This document shows, in pieces, positions 41,819 through 50,139 of a stretch of DNA of 64,000 bases (the first letter of the stretch is position 1; every line of letters begins with the position of its first letter). The stretch is from an uncultured Alphaproteobacteria bacterium (GTDB taxonomy: Bacteria; Pseudomonadota; Alphaproteobacteria; Rs-D84). Made by a program: the position numbers and the translations under genes. The notes beneath the pieces are model-generated. The model saw nothing but the letters and a program-made list of their open reading frames with translations, ran no database searches and had not been told where the DNA came from. The stretch spans positions 1 through 64,000 of the forward strand of contig CALXMQ010000005.1 of assembly GCA_944389515.1 (NCBI GenBank), read 5' to 3'.

Positions 41819-42839
41819 TTTTGCATGTTTTTATAAACTGACAGATTTTGCAACGCAACCGCCGCGCCCAACGTGTTGGCGGTGTATCCAGCGCACCAAT
41901 TTTTTCTAAATCAATAAATCGTGCACGTGCCGCATCCATATCCGCCCGATTATCCATATATTTTATTTTACGGAAAGCCCACTTGATAAAATACCACTTA
42001 AAGTTTCGTTCCCACATACGCATTTGATAATCATTTGCATCTTTTTTATATCGATTATACGCATCTGTTATTCCGTCACACAAACTGTGCAATATGCGCA
42101 ACTGCTTTGCCGACAACACAATTCCACCAAAATTCGGTATATAGAAATACAACGGCAACGGTGCAATCGTCACCCGTGGATTTTTCAGCATTATTGCCGA
42201 CCACCATGGAAAATCTTCAAATAAAATCCCCTTGATAAAAGGCGTATCCGCAATCAGTTCACGCCGATACAGATTTTTCCAGACCTGGCAATGTTTAATC
42301 AACCATTTACGTTTTGGGTTAAATGCATTATGTGCCCGTTCTGTTGCATATGCATAAACATCATCTGTCACCAATGTTTTTATTGCCGCTGGTTGATAAC
42401 GCTTGTGCAATCGCCCAGGTATAACATTATCAGTATCCATCCCCAATTTATATCGCACCATCAGTTGCGGTCTGTAAATTCTGTCATAAGTAAAAGATAC
42501 AATATCAGACCCATCGCGCATTGCCAAAAAATGTGTAATTTCCATTGTTTGCGGATGAATAAAATCATCACTGTCCAAGAACAAAATAAAATCGCCGCAT
42601 GCGACCTGCATACCGGCGTTACGTGCATCAGACAATCCGCCATTTTTTTTGGTAACAATTTTGAATCGCGAATCACGCGCCGCATATTCTTCTAAAATTG
42701 CGGCCGAATTATCAGGACTGCCATCATTTACACATATTGCTTCCCAATCAGTAAAAGTTTGATTCAACACACTGTCCAAACAGCGCCGCAAATATTTTTC
42801 AACATTGTATATTGGAATAATAACAGAAATTGCCGGCAT
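41805..42839 (-). CDS. Glycosyltransferase family 2
   Basis: A 344-aa GT-A fold enzyme: ISVIIPIYNVEKYLRRCLDSVLNQTF at the start is the family hallmark, followed by CVNDGSPDNS, KKNGGLSDARNAGM and the DxD site FLDSDDF. The C-terminal part is helical and basic. The start MPAIS at 42839 has GGAGGTGTGT directly upstream; an ATG four codons earlier lacks one. It lies 17 bp after the Caps_synth-type gene. Confidence 0.9.
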   Translation of the reverse strand: MPAISVIIPIYNVEKYLRRCLDSVLNQTFTDWEAICVNDGSPDNSAAILEEYAARDSRFKIVTKKNGGLSDARNAGMQVACGDFILFLDSDDFIHPQTMEITHFLAMRDGSDIVSFTYDRIYRPQLMVRYKLGMDTDNVIPGRLHKRYQPAAIKTLVTDDVYAYATERAHNAFNPKRKWLIKHCQVWKNLYRRELIADTPFIKGILFEDFPWWSAIMLKNPRVTIAPLPLYFYIPNFGGIVLSAKQLRILHSLCDGITDAYNRYKKDANDYQMRMWERNFKWYFIKWAFRKIKYMDNRADMDAARARFIDLEKIGALDTPPTRWARRLRCKICQFIKTCKNEKN

Positions 42840-42855
42840 ACACACCTCCATATAC

Positions 42856-43764
42856 TTACTTTTTATACATTTTATTTATCATAACATCTGCAAAACTGCC
42901 TGGGATTGGATTTTTTGCATGGGCATATGTTGTCTTTTGGAAAAAAGCGCCCGATGTTACAGCATCAAAAGTTTTCTGGTCAAATGGTTTATTTGCATAA
43001 TTCCACCATAACGCATGCGTCGGATCTTGATCAATATGCGGCATTTCTGCAAAATATTTTTTAGCACGCGCATCGTTCAAAACCAAAGTCTTGAATAATA
43101 ATTGATGCATAAAGTAATCAAAGCTGTGGTTTTCATGAATCCAGTAATCCAAAATCATTGCACGCCATGCATCTAATAAATACGCGCCGCGCCGCGCCCG
43201 GATAAAGCAATTTTGCATAAAACTGTATGGACTGCCTACTTTTTGTCCGGCCATATAAACAAAGAAATCTTGTTCAATAATCCAATCTGGGATTGGTGCT
43301 GTGGCAAATCCGGTTGAATCCAACCAAATTCCACCATGTTCATATAATAATTCCACCCGACAAATATCTGCAAAATGTGCATTTTTTATTTTTCCTGCTG
43401 CACGCTTTTTCCAAATAATATCAGGCAAAGTTATGTATTCACGCAAAGAATTTTCGTCCAATACAACTAATTCTTGTTTACAGTTCTTTCGCACACTGCG
43501 AAAACATGCCTGAACCAGCGGCGGCGCGTTATCTTCGCCTTGCAACCAAATTGTCCAGATTTTTTCATGCTTGTCATCACGCACCACCGGGCGTTCCACC
43601 ACCGCCGCTGCGGCCGGCAAATACCGTTGAAAATACCATGGAATTGCATCCGACAACACGTCACTGCGTACTGCACGCCGTGTTTCCCTGTCACGCCAAA
43701 ACCAGTTCAGTATATGCCCACGAATTATTATATCTGATAAAGCACAAAATCTGGCCAATCCCAT
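42856..43764 (-). CDS. Capsular polysaccharide synthesis-type glycosyltransferase (GT32-like)
   Basis: A 302-aa protein of the capsular polysaccharide synthesis / GT32-like group. The key region is KNAHFADICRVELLYEHGGIWLDSTGF, where the Y.HGG.W.D pattern forms the nucleotide-sugar and metal site; IWTIWLQGEDNAPPLVQACFRS is the N-terminal signature. The start at 43764 has GGGGGATAAAT before it; an upstream in-frame ATG lies inside recA. First gene of the minus-strand glycan set, 10 bp after recA. Confidence 0.85.
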   Translation of the reverse strand: MGLARFCALSDIIIRGHILNWFWRDRETRRAVRSDVLSDAIPWYFQRYLPAAAAVVERPVVRDDKHEKIWTIWLQGEDNAPPLVQACFRSVRKNCKQELVVLDENSLREYITLPDIIWKKRAAGKIKNAHFADICRVELLYEHGGIWLDSTGFATAPIPDWIIEQDFFVYMAGQKVGSPYSFMQNCFIRARRGAYLLDAWRAMILDYWIHENHSFDYFMHQLLFKTLVLNDARAKKYFAEMPHIDQDPTHALWWNYANKPFDQKTFDAVTSGAFFQKTTYAHAKNPIPGSFADVMINKMYKK

Positions 43765-43774
43765 ATTTATCCCC

Positions 43775-44869
43775 CTATTCCATATCAACTGGCGCCGCAT
43801 CTGGGATACCAACATCATCGTCATCAGACGGCCCAGTCGTCATTTCTTCGGCAATACCATTTGCACGCGCCATAATTTTATCTTGCAATTCTTGTTGAAC
43901 ATCTGGATGTTCACGCAACCATTGACGTGCGTTGTTTTCACCCTGGCCCATACGTTCATTATTATAAGAATAGAAACTGCCAGCTTTTTCAATCAAATCG
44001 TATTTTACCCCCATATCCAAAATTTCACTGATACGGGAAATACCTTCGCCATACATAATTTTGAAATCAACAGTGCGGAACGGTGGTGCCACCTTGTTTT
44101 TTACAACTTTGACCCTGGTTTCGTTTCCAATAATATTTTCTTTGTCTTTGATTTGCCCAGTCCGACGAATATCCAACCGCACAGACGCATAGAATTTCAA
44201 CGCGTTTCCACCAGATGTAGTTTCCGGATTTCCAAACATCACGCCAATTTTCATACGAATTTGATTGATAAATATCAACAACGTATTACTGCGTGATACA
44301 GACCCAGCCAACTTTTTCAAACTTTGTGACATCAAACGCGCTGTTGTTCCAACAAAAGAATCACCAATATTTCCTTCTAATTCAGCCTTGGGTACCAATG
44401 CCGCGACAGAATCGATAACAACAACATCAACCGCCCCAGATTTAATCAGCGTATCTGCAATTTCCAACGCTTGTTCCCCAGAATCAGGCTGCGATATAAT
44501 AAGATTTGCAACATCAACCCCTAACTTTTTTGCATAACTGGGATCCAATGCATTTTCTGCATCAATATACGCACACGTGCCACCTTTTTTTTGTGCTTCG
44601 GCCACCGCATGTAACGCCAATGTGGTTTTACCACTGCTTTCTGGGCCATAAATTTCAACGATACGCCCACGCGGATATCCACCAATCCCCAGCGCAATAT
44701 CCAACCCCAATGATCCAGACGAAATCGCTTCTATATTTTGTTGCGACCCATCACCCATTTTCATAATTGCTTCTTTGCCGAATTGCTTTTGAATTTGTGC
44801 CAACGCAGATTCCAACGCCGGATTTTTTGCCGGTGCTGATACTTCTTTTGCTACTTCTTTTTTTGCCAT
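43775..44869 (-). CDS. recA: Recombinase RecA
   Basis: RecA (364 aa), the strand-exchange protein and SOS co-protease. Walker A is [12 protein letters not shown], Walker [16 protein letters not shown], loop L1/L2 regions are intact ([37 protein letters not shown]) and the acidic C-terminal tail is present. The start at 44869 (MAKKEV) has AGGGGAAG upstream; an earlier ATG would add 24 unusual residues. I see no alphaproteobacterial LexA box (GTTC-N7-GTTC or GAAC-N7-GAAC) in the 87 bp before it. Confidence 0.97.
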   Translation of the reverse strand: MAKKEVAKEVSAPAKNPALESALAQIQKQFGKEAIMKMGDGSQQNIEAISSGSLGLDIALGIGGYPRGRIVEIYGPESSGKTTLALHAVAEAQKKGGTCAYIDAENALDPSYAKKLGVDVANLIISQPDSGEQALEIADTLIKSGAVDVVVIDSVAALVPKAELEGNIGDSFVGTTARLMSQSLKKLAGSVSRSNTLLIFINQIRMKIGVMFGNPETTSGGNALKFYASVRLDIRRTGQIKDKENIIGNETRVKVVKNKVAPPFRTVDFKIMYGEGISRISEILDMGVKYDLIEKAGSFYSYNNERMGQGENNARQWLREHPDVQQELQDKIMARANGIAEEMTTGPSDDDDVGIPDAAPVDME

Positions 44870-44956
44870 AAAACTTCCCCTTTTCTTATCAGGCAAATGA
44901 TACAAATTATTTATGCCATACGCAATGAAAATAAGCCCCATCTGCGCACGACAAAA

Positions 44957-46150
44957 TTACTTTTTGGCAACCACCAACATTGCCGAAATTGCACCGATTA
45001 CCGCCGTAACAACCCATACCGCAGACGTACCACCAAACATGGTAATACACGCCGCCCCTAAAATAGGTGCAATAACATTTGGTAAATTTACACTGGTACG
45101 AAACACACCATAAAATTTAGTTTGCTCTGTCCGCGTTGCACGGTCAAAAAACATTAAATCATGCACAGATTCCATCAACGCCCCAGACACTTGCCATGCA
45201 ACAAATATCGCCAACAACGGAAAACCTGTTACAAACGTCGCCAGCCCAGACAATATTGCAAACGAAGAAAAACCAATCAGCAACCATTTCTCTTTGCCGT
45301 ATTTACGTACTAACTTTGCCATCATATCAGACAATATTAAATAAGGCACAATACCCAACGTCAAAACCCATCCTAACGCATCTTTGGAAAAACCATTTTC
45401 AATAACAACAATCGGTACATATAAATATCGCATCGCACGCAACGAATAATATCCAAAATTCACTGCATACGCACGTGGCATACCCGGCCGCCGGAAAAAA
45501 GCAACTGCATTTTTGAACAATGCCCGAAACGTTTTACGTGGGTTCACAGGTTTTATTTTTTTATCTTCTTGAACAATACGGAAAAACTTGAACGCCATCC
45601 AACCTGCAAAATATATCAATGCAGACGCAAAGAACGCCGCCCTGTTATTAAATTGATTGGCGATTGCAACCGCAATCGTTGGTGCAAACAACGCCCCCAC
45701 GTTCATCCACAAATGATATCGCGAATTTAATTTCGCCATACCAATTTTGCCAGAAAAATCAGACATAAATAATGGTATCAACACCCCAACCAATGTAATC
45801 GCAATACCAGTGGTATAATCCAAAATAACAAACGTACTGGGGCGTATAGAAAAACTCATCATCGCATAACACGCCGCCAACATCAGCATTGCGAAATAAA
45901 ACACGCGCACTTTGGAAAACCGGCGAAATATTTCATTTGCAAATAATCCAACAACCATACAGAACGCGGCATAAATCGCGACATAAATACCAACCACTGC
46001 GGAATTTGCAAAAATTTCCATTAAAACCAGTGAATAAACCGCATTATAAATACCGTCTGCAAACCCAGTAAATAATCCCAGATTTGCAAACGAAAAACCA
46101 CTGACCCCACTTTTAACAGAAATATATTTATCCTGCGCCATATCGACCAT
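44957..46150 (-). CDS. MFS transporter
   Basis: A 397-aa major facilitator superfamily membrane protein with twelve predicted helices. A basic cytoplasmic loop between helices 6 and 7 (KFFRIVQEDKKIKPVNPRKTFRALFKN) splits the two halves. No substrate-specific motif is recognised; the first-loop motif is weak (NEIFRRFSKVR). MVD or the second Met may be the start. It is separate from recA by 87 bp and has no visible terminator of its own. Confidence 0.82.
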   Translation of the reverse strand: MVDMAQDKYISVKSGVSGFSFANLGLFTGFADGIYNAVYSLVLMEIFANSAVVGIYVAIYAAFCMVVGLFANEIFRRFSKVRVFYFAMLMLAACYAMMSFSIRPSTFVILDYTTGIAITLVGVLIPLFMSDFSGKIGMAKLNSRYHLWMNVGALFAPTIAVAIANQFNNRAAFFASALIYFAGWMAFKFFRIVQEDKKIKPVNPRKTFRALFKNAVAFFRRPGMPRAYAVNFGYYSLRAMRYLYVPIVVIENGFSKDALGWVLTLGIVPYLILSDMMAKLVRKYGKEKWLLIGFSSFAILSGLATFVTGFPLLAIFVAWQVSGALMESVHDLMFFDRATRTEQTKFYGVFRTSVNLPNVIAPILGAACITMFGGTSAVWVVTAVIGAISAMLVVAKK

Positions 46151-46202
46151 ATTATATCATAAAAAATTTCCCACTGCCAGTTACCAGCGAACACATTTGC
46201 TG

Positions 46203-46230
46203 TTGATTTAATTGTCACCTGTGATAATAT
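46203..46230 (+). promoter_or_regulatory. Sigma70-like promoter of RNA B
   Basis: TTGATT (46203-46208) and TAATAT (46225-46230) are 16 bp apart. The predicted start near 46237 is at the foot of the first helix of RNA B. Confidence 0.6.
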
Positions 46231-46236
46231 AAAAAA

Positions 46237-46406
46237 CGTTGATGGGCGTTCCATCAATGGGGTGTAGTAACCTCTCGTGATTGTCAGCGATGACACAAAA
46301 TATCGCCTCCACTTTCGGGTTGGAGGGTTGTGAATATATTGAATCAACAACACTATTATCACGATAGTTACTAACCTCCAACCACCTATATTTTCGGTGG
46401 TTTTTT
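46237..46406 (+). ncRNA. Structured RNA B: about 170-nt homologue of RNA A
   Basis: Same architecture as RNA A with different sequence in most helices. H0 TTGATGG/CCATCAA 46239-46257; H1 GGGG/CCTC 46259-46274; H2 TGTC/GACA 46282-46295, then ACAAAA; H3 CCTCCA/TGGAGG 46306-46326; P2 GTTGT (46327-46331) with ACAAC (46347-46351) closing loop GAATATATTGAATCA; P3 ACTAT/ATAGT 46352-46368; terminator 46381-46406. GGTTGGAGG (46318-46326) can instead pair with CCTCCAACC (46375-46383) as alternative stem P1. P2, H0 and H1 differ from RNA A by compensatory changes, while the P2 loop and P1 strands are conserved. Confidence 0.75.
46381..46406 (+). terminator. Intrinsic terminator ending RNA B
   Basis: ACCACC (46381-46386) pairs with GGTGGT (46396-46401), followed by a T run. 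The T run itself can pair with AATGAAAAAA downstream (TTTTTTCATT-CGC-AATGAAAAAA), which leaves the GGAGG ribosome site just outside that hairpin. Confidence 0.8.
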
Positions 46407-46434
46407 CATTCGCAATGAAAAAAGGAGGTTTAGA

Positions 46435-46872
46435 ATGAAAAAACATTTATTATTTGTCGGCATAATGTGCGCTGTGACCATCACACCGGCCATGGCCGTT
46501 ACAAAATGCGTCAATCTATCTTCTACTTCAACCACTTGTGCGGGGAATTTGTCATCATCCACAGGTGCAGATTGGTCGGCAACATGTACCACTAATGGTC
46601 AAAGTGTCGATATCAAAGGCGTCGCCGCATGCACTGCGGCAACCACTGGCCGCCCACCCGTAACAGGGACAGCAAAAACGACACTCAGTGCTAACTTGGC
46701 ATCCGGAACTGTTGATTGCTATTGCAAAATGGTCAGTCCTGCCGTATCCAGATGGATTTTTGCTATTCGTCAAGAAAATTGTGGCAGCACCTGTGCAAAA
46801 ATGTGTGCAAATGTATTGAGTTATTCTGACCGGGCAATGGCAAAAACAATGTTCAGCAGCCTTAGTGATTAA
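46435..46872 (+). CDS. Secreted cysteine-rich protein downstream of RNA B
   Basis: No known family. The 145-aa product has a signal peptide (cleavage after AMA near residue 20) and a mature domain with nine cysteines, in spaced pairs such as DCYCKM and CGSTCAKMCAN, which suggests a disulfide-bonded extracytoplasmic protein. The middle is rich in Ser/Thr. GGAGG lies 7 nt before the ATG. The gene starts 28 nt after the RNA B terminator, so readthrough would control it. The next gene encodes another small secreted Cys-containing protein. Confidence 0.7.
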   Translation: MKKHLLFVGIMCAVTITPAMAVTKCVNLSSTSTTCAGNLSSSTGADWSATCTTNGQSVDIKGVAACTAATTGRPPVTGTAKTTLSANLASGTVDCYCKMVSPAVSRWIFAIRQENCGSTCAKMCANVLSYSDRAMAKTMFSSLSD

Positions 46873-46892
46873 ATAATATAAAAGGATAACCA

Positions 46893-47180
46893 ATGTCGAA
46901 ATTTCATTTTTTTATAATCAGTTGTTTATGCATAATATCAACACCTGGTATGGCGATTACACCGTCCACATCGTGCCCATCGGGTTATGTCACAGTAACA
47001 GAAGAATATTTAGATATAGCCAGCAATTTCTGTACATCTGGATATACATCCGCCGGTACAGCAACCAGTTGCCTGGAATCATCACCAACTGGTTCATGTA
47101 TTATGTATGCGCCGGCCGGCGTCAGTTACACAGATTCATCCGGCACATATGAATTTGAACAGGCATGTCCATTGGAATAA
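46893..47180 (+). CDS. Small secreted cysteine-containing protein
   Basis: A 95-aa product with a signal peptide (cleavage after GMA) and a mature part with five cysteines and much Ser/Thr/Gly/Tyr (SCPSGYVTVTEEYLD, NFCTSGYTSAGTATSC). It has the CPSGY pattern common in small adhesive or EGF-like surface proteins, but no family is assigned. AAAGGATAACC precedes the ATG, 20 bp after the previous gene, so the two form one unit under RNA B. Confidence 0.65.
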   Translation: MSKFHFFIISCLCIISTPGMAITPSTSCPSGYVTVTEEYLDIASNFCTSGYTSAGTATSCLESSPTGSCIMYAPAGVSYTDSSGTYEFEQACPLE

Positions 47181-47270
47181 ACATCTGTTATTGTGACCTT
47201 TCATCCATTGGCACAAATACCGCATATGCGCGTGGACAATATTTGCAATTTGCAACTTTGCCTTTGCACT
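47181..47270. other. Short intergenic stretch with no feature
   Basis: About 90 bp between the small secreted protein gene and the secB terminator. I see no ORF, promoter or repeat worth naming. Confidence 0.4.
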
Positions 47271-47296
47271 AAAAAACGGGGCAAATGCCCCGTTTT
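47271..47296 (-). terminator. Rho-independent terminator of secB
   Basis: AAAACGGGGC (47273-47282) pairs perfectly with GCCCCGTTTT (47287-47296), with T residues following on the minus strand. It can also stop plus-strand transcripts. Confidence 0.88.
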
Positions 47297-47302
47297 GAAA
47301 TA

Positions 47303-47758
47303 CTATTTATTATTTGCCGGTGCGGCGGCCTGTGATTGCTTTTTTTTATCTTCATACAATTTTTCAAAATCAACAGGCTGCATAACAAATGCTGGGAACC
47401 CAGATTCTGCCGTCATACGTGTAATCAGCGCACGAACAGATGGGAACAACAATGTCGGCACTTCAATCAGCAACGCACGTCTTTTTGCTTCTTCATCTTT
47501 TTCTTCTTCCATTTGAACCAGCCCAGAATACGTTGATTCAATCAAGAATATAGATTTTTCATCTTTTTCCAATTTTGAATGTACCTTTACAATCAAATCA
47601 ACCATGAACAAATTGTTTTCTGCGCCCTTGATTTGAATATCAATATTTATTTCCAATTTTGCCTGGCCATTATCCTGCTTAAAGAACAATTCTGGCACAT
47701 TTGGGCTTTCAAAAGAAAAGTCTTTCAAGAATTGGGTAATAATGTTAAATTTTGCCAT
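47303..47758 (-). CDS. secB: Protein-export chaperone SecB
   Basis: SecB (151 aa), the tetrameric chaperone that keeps preproteins unfolded and hands them to SecA. The core is recognisable: FLKDFSFESPNVPELFF, KLEINIDIQIKG, then SGLVQMEEEKDEE and the block IEVPTLLFPSVRALITRMTAESGFPAFVMQPVDFEKLY, the most diagnostic part. AGGAG lies 11 nt before the ATG. It is divergent from mltA, matching the secB-mltA proximity usual in alphaproteobacteria. Confidence 0.95.
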   Translation of the reverse strand: MAKFNIITQFLKDFSFESPNVPELFFKQDNGQAKLEINIDIQIKGAENNLFMVDLIVKVHSKLEKDEKSIFLIESTYSGLVQMEEEKDEEAKRRALLIEVPTLLFPSVRALITRMTAESGFPAFVMQPVDFEKLYEDKKKQSQAAAPANNK

Positions 47759-47841
47759 TGCGTTTACTCCTTTTTTTACGCATCATTTTATGGTAATATA
47801 ACATTATATATGATGATTTACAAGTGGGGGGACTAAGAAAA

Positions 47842-48942
47842 ATGGCAGATTTGTTAAAACGGATTATATTCCGTGCATTTGCATTGGTGTTATGTACAGT
47901 ATCTTTGACATCATGCGACCTGTCTACCCCAACCCACCATGGCGACAATTCTGTAATACCATCTAATTTACGGCGCGTTTCATACGATGCGTTACCCGGA
48001 TGGCGCAACGACGATGTGCGATATGCATTACAGGCATTTCGTAATTCATGCCGGGCAAAAATTCAATATACTGGGCGCGTAATCCCAGATCGCGCATTAT
48101 TCGAAGAAAAATGCCGTATGTTACCATCTGCATCGGCCGACGTTGCAACAATTCGCGCATGGTTTGAATCAAACTTTCAACCGTACCAGGTTGTTGACAA
48201 TTCTGGCAATACACGTGGACTGTATACCGGATATTATTCACCAATAATTCCTGGATGTCGCACCCGTACGGCGCAATGCAACGAACCATTGATGGCGGTT
48301 CCGACCGACGGCCGTAATTACAAAGGTGTTCCCAAAAAACAAATTGTCGAACAGCAAATCGGCCGTCCACTGTATTGGGCAAATATTGTTGATGTACAAA
48401 ATATTCAAATCCAAGGCAGTGGTATGTTACAACTGGACGACGGCACAATGGTCAAATTAAACTTTGCCGCGGTAAATGATATGCCGTTCAAATCGATTGG
48501 CGAACAACTGCGCGCACGTGGAATCCGCCCACCAAATGGATATTCTGCGGATGCGGTTTGGCAATATTTGAAACAAAACCCGTCATTGGCACGCGAAGTC
48601 ATATATAATAATCCACGATATGTATATTTCTATGAATCTGTCCCCCCAGATGTAATTGGCAAACTGGGTACACCATTATCCAAAATACGTTCAATCGCCA
48701 TGGACGACGATATTTACACATTGGGATTACCTGTATACATTGACACAAACCTGTCTGACGGCCGCCGGTTCAGTCGCCTGATGATTGCCCAAGATACTGG
48801 CAGTGCAATACGCGGTTGGATTCGTGCAGATATCTTTTTCGGCAAAGGTGACGAAGCATATCAATTCGCCCACGGCCAACATGCCCAGGGTCAAATGTTT
48901 ATTCTGATGCCCAAAGAATACAGTTATGTCAAACCAGAATAA
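47842..48942 (+). CDS. mltA: Membrane-bound lytic murein transglycosylase A
   Basis: MltA (366 aa), an outer-membrane lipoprotein that cuts peptidoglycan to 1,6-anhydro products. The signal ends in lipobox LTSC. The family markers are GLYTGYYSPIIPG, IQIQGSGMLQLDDG, YVYFYE and the C-terminal 3D motif region IAQDTGSAIRGWIRADIFFGKG with its catalytic Asp. The ATG at 47842 is preferred over an upstream GTG because GGGGGGACT sits at the right spacing. It overlaps dciA by 17 bp. Confidence 0.93.
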   Translation: MADLLKRIIFRAFALVLCTVSLTSCDLSTPTHHGDNSVIPSNLRRVSYDALPGWRNDDVRYALQAFRNSCRAKIQYTGRVIPDRALFEEKCRMLPSASADVATIRAWFESNFQPYQVVDNSGNTRGLYTGYYSPIIPGCRTRTAQCNEPLMAVPTDGRNYKGVPKKQIVEQQIGRPLYWANIVDVQNIQIQGSGMLQLDDGTMVKLNFAAVNDMPFKSIGEQLRARGIRPPNGYSADAVWQYLKQNPSLAREVIYNNPRYVYFYESVPPDVIGKLGTPLSKIRSIAMDDDIYTLGLPVYIDTNLSDGRRFSRLMIAQDTGSAIRGWIRADIFFGKGDEAYQFAHGQHAQGQMFILMPKEYSYVKPE

Positions 48943-49255
48943 TAAATTTCTTAAACGCACCGCACGCCCCAGCACGATTGCCAGTGCAATGGGCGAATTG
49001 ATGCAAATATTTGGTGTACGTGCATCTGATTCTGATTTGATACAACGTTGGGATAAAATTATGGGTCCAGAAATCGCCAACATTGCCAAATTGGCGGCAA
49101 TAAAAAAAATGCGTGATGGCCGATTTAATATAACACTGCGCCCCACAAATCCGGCATTTACATTACAACTGTCATACATGACGGACGAAATCACAAAAAA
49201 AATCAACAAATACTTTGGTCGTGATGCCGTCGCCAAAATCAGTTTCCGGAAATAG
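48926..49255 (+). CDS. DUF721 / DciA-like protein
   Basis: A 109-aa DUF721 protein. DciA members load or recruit the replicative helicase DnaB in bacteria without DnaC, a role probably shared here but not proven for all members. The usual features are visible: an N-terminal basic region, IFGVRASDSDLIQRWDKIMGPEIANIAKL matching the W..I.G..IA pattern, and LRPTNPAFTLQLSYMTDEITKKINKYFG. It overlaps the mltA end by 17 bp, indicating coupling. C-terminal extension is absent. Confidence 0.85.
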   Translation: MSNQNNKFLKRTARPSTIASAMGELMQIFGVRASDSDLIQRWDKIMGPEIANIAKLAAIKKMRDGRFNITLRPTNPAFTLQLSYMTDEITKKINKYFGRDAVAKISFRK

Positions 49256-49264
49256 TTATCACAA

Positions 49265-49292
49265 TAAAAAATATCCGCGCATAACGCACGGA
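49265..49292 (-). terminator. Terminator between dciA and the two-helix protein gene
   Basis: TCCGCGCA and TGCGTGCGGA-type arms at 49274-49292 form an 8-bp hairpin with two wobble pairs, then T residues follow on the minus strand. It suits the end of the minus-strand gene. Confidence 0.6.
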
Positions 49293-49318
49293 CATAAAAT
49301 ATCAAGTAATAAAAAGAA

Positions 49319-49597
49319 TTATCTTACCATTTTTCTTTCCCACCAAACTGCAATCGCAGGAACCAAGAATAACACCACGCCGGCCAGTCCCCATACCGCC
49401 AACGTACCAATCGCATAAACATAAAACATTGGCGCAGAAACCCCAGTCACCAACACCCCCAGATAAATGAACGCCGGGATAAACGTCATCAGCCATATAA
49501 ACAAAACCAACAAAGTATTCACCACAAACGCGCGAAACCAAACCCGTTGTTTTGACAATAATTGCGCATCACGCATTTCAATAAATTCCTTTTTCAT
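49319..49597 (-). CDS. Small two-helix membrane protein
   Basis: A 92-aa protein with a charged N-terminus (MKKEFIEMRDAQ), two hydrophobic helices at about residues 24-50 and 55-85, and a short basic end (WWERKMVR). No family is recognised. AAAAGGATAG lies before the ATG. It lies 48 bp after ruvC on the same strand. Confidence 0.65.
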   Translation of the reverse strand: MKKEFIEMRDAQLLSKQRVWFRAFVVNTLLVLFIWLMTFIPAFIYLGVLVTGVSAPMFYVYAIGTLAVWGLAGVVLFLVPAIAVWWERKMVR

Positions 49598-49645
49598 AAT
49601 CTATCCTTTTGGCTGTGACATAATTATACCAAAAATTGCGAAAAA

Positions 49646-50122
49646 TTAAAACTTGAATCTGCTCATATTCGCGTGGGTCAACGCGATTGCAATCGCATCA
49701 CTTTCATCTGGCGTCTTGGGATTTGCCGCCGGCATCAACATACGCACCATTTTATAAATTTGCTCTTTGCCGGCATGCCCTGCTGATGTCAAAGCCTTTT
49801 TAATTTTATTTGGTTCATATTCAAAAATCGGTATATCACGACCAGCCACCGCCACAATCGCCGCAGCACGCGCATGTCCCAAAATCAGTGTCGTTTTTGG
49901 ATTTTGATTTACAAATGTAATTTCAATACTACATACATCTGGTGAAAATTGTTCACACAAATCATCCACCCCACGAAAAATAGTTGCCAATCGTGCTGGC
50001 ATTGCCAATGTCGTTTTAGGCAAAATAACCCCACTGGCAACATAATGATACGCCGGCCCATTGACATCAATAATGGCCCACCCAGTATGCAATAATCCCG
50101 GATCAATTCCCAAAATCCGCAT
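49646..50122 (-). CDS. ruvC: Holliday junction resolvase RuvC
   Basis: RuvC (158 aa) cuts four-way junctions left by recombination. The acidic site residues are visible: Asp7 in LGIDPGLLHTGW, Glu in CSIEITFVNQNPKTT and two Asp in DESDAIAIALTH. The junction-binding segment AAAIVAVAGRDIPIFEYEP is normal. The partner ruvA is 2.7 kb away in the opposite orientation and no ruvB is in the window. It follows a secreted unknown gene by 17 bp. Confidence 0.94.
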   Translation of the reverse strand: MRILGIDPGLLHTGWAIIDVNGPAYHYVASGVILPKTTLAMPARLATIFRGVDDLCEQFSPDVCSIEITFVNQNPKTTLILGHARAAAIVAVAGRDIPIFEYEPNKIKKALTSAGHAGKEQIYKMVRMLMPAANPKTPDESDAIAIALTHANMSRFKF

Positions 50123-50139
50123 TTTATACCTTTACTATG

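Noticed and set aside
46306-46383. Integron attC or insertion-sequence end in the RNA B repeats
   Set aside because: The GTTRRRY/RYYYAAC core sites are missing, there is no target duplication or integrase, and flanking genes are intact.
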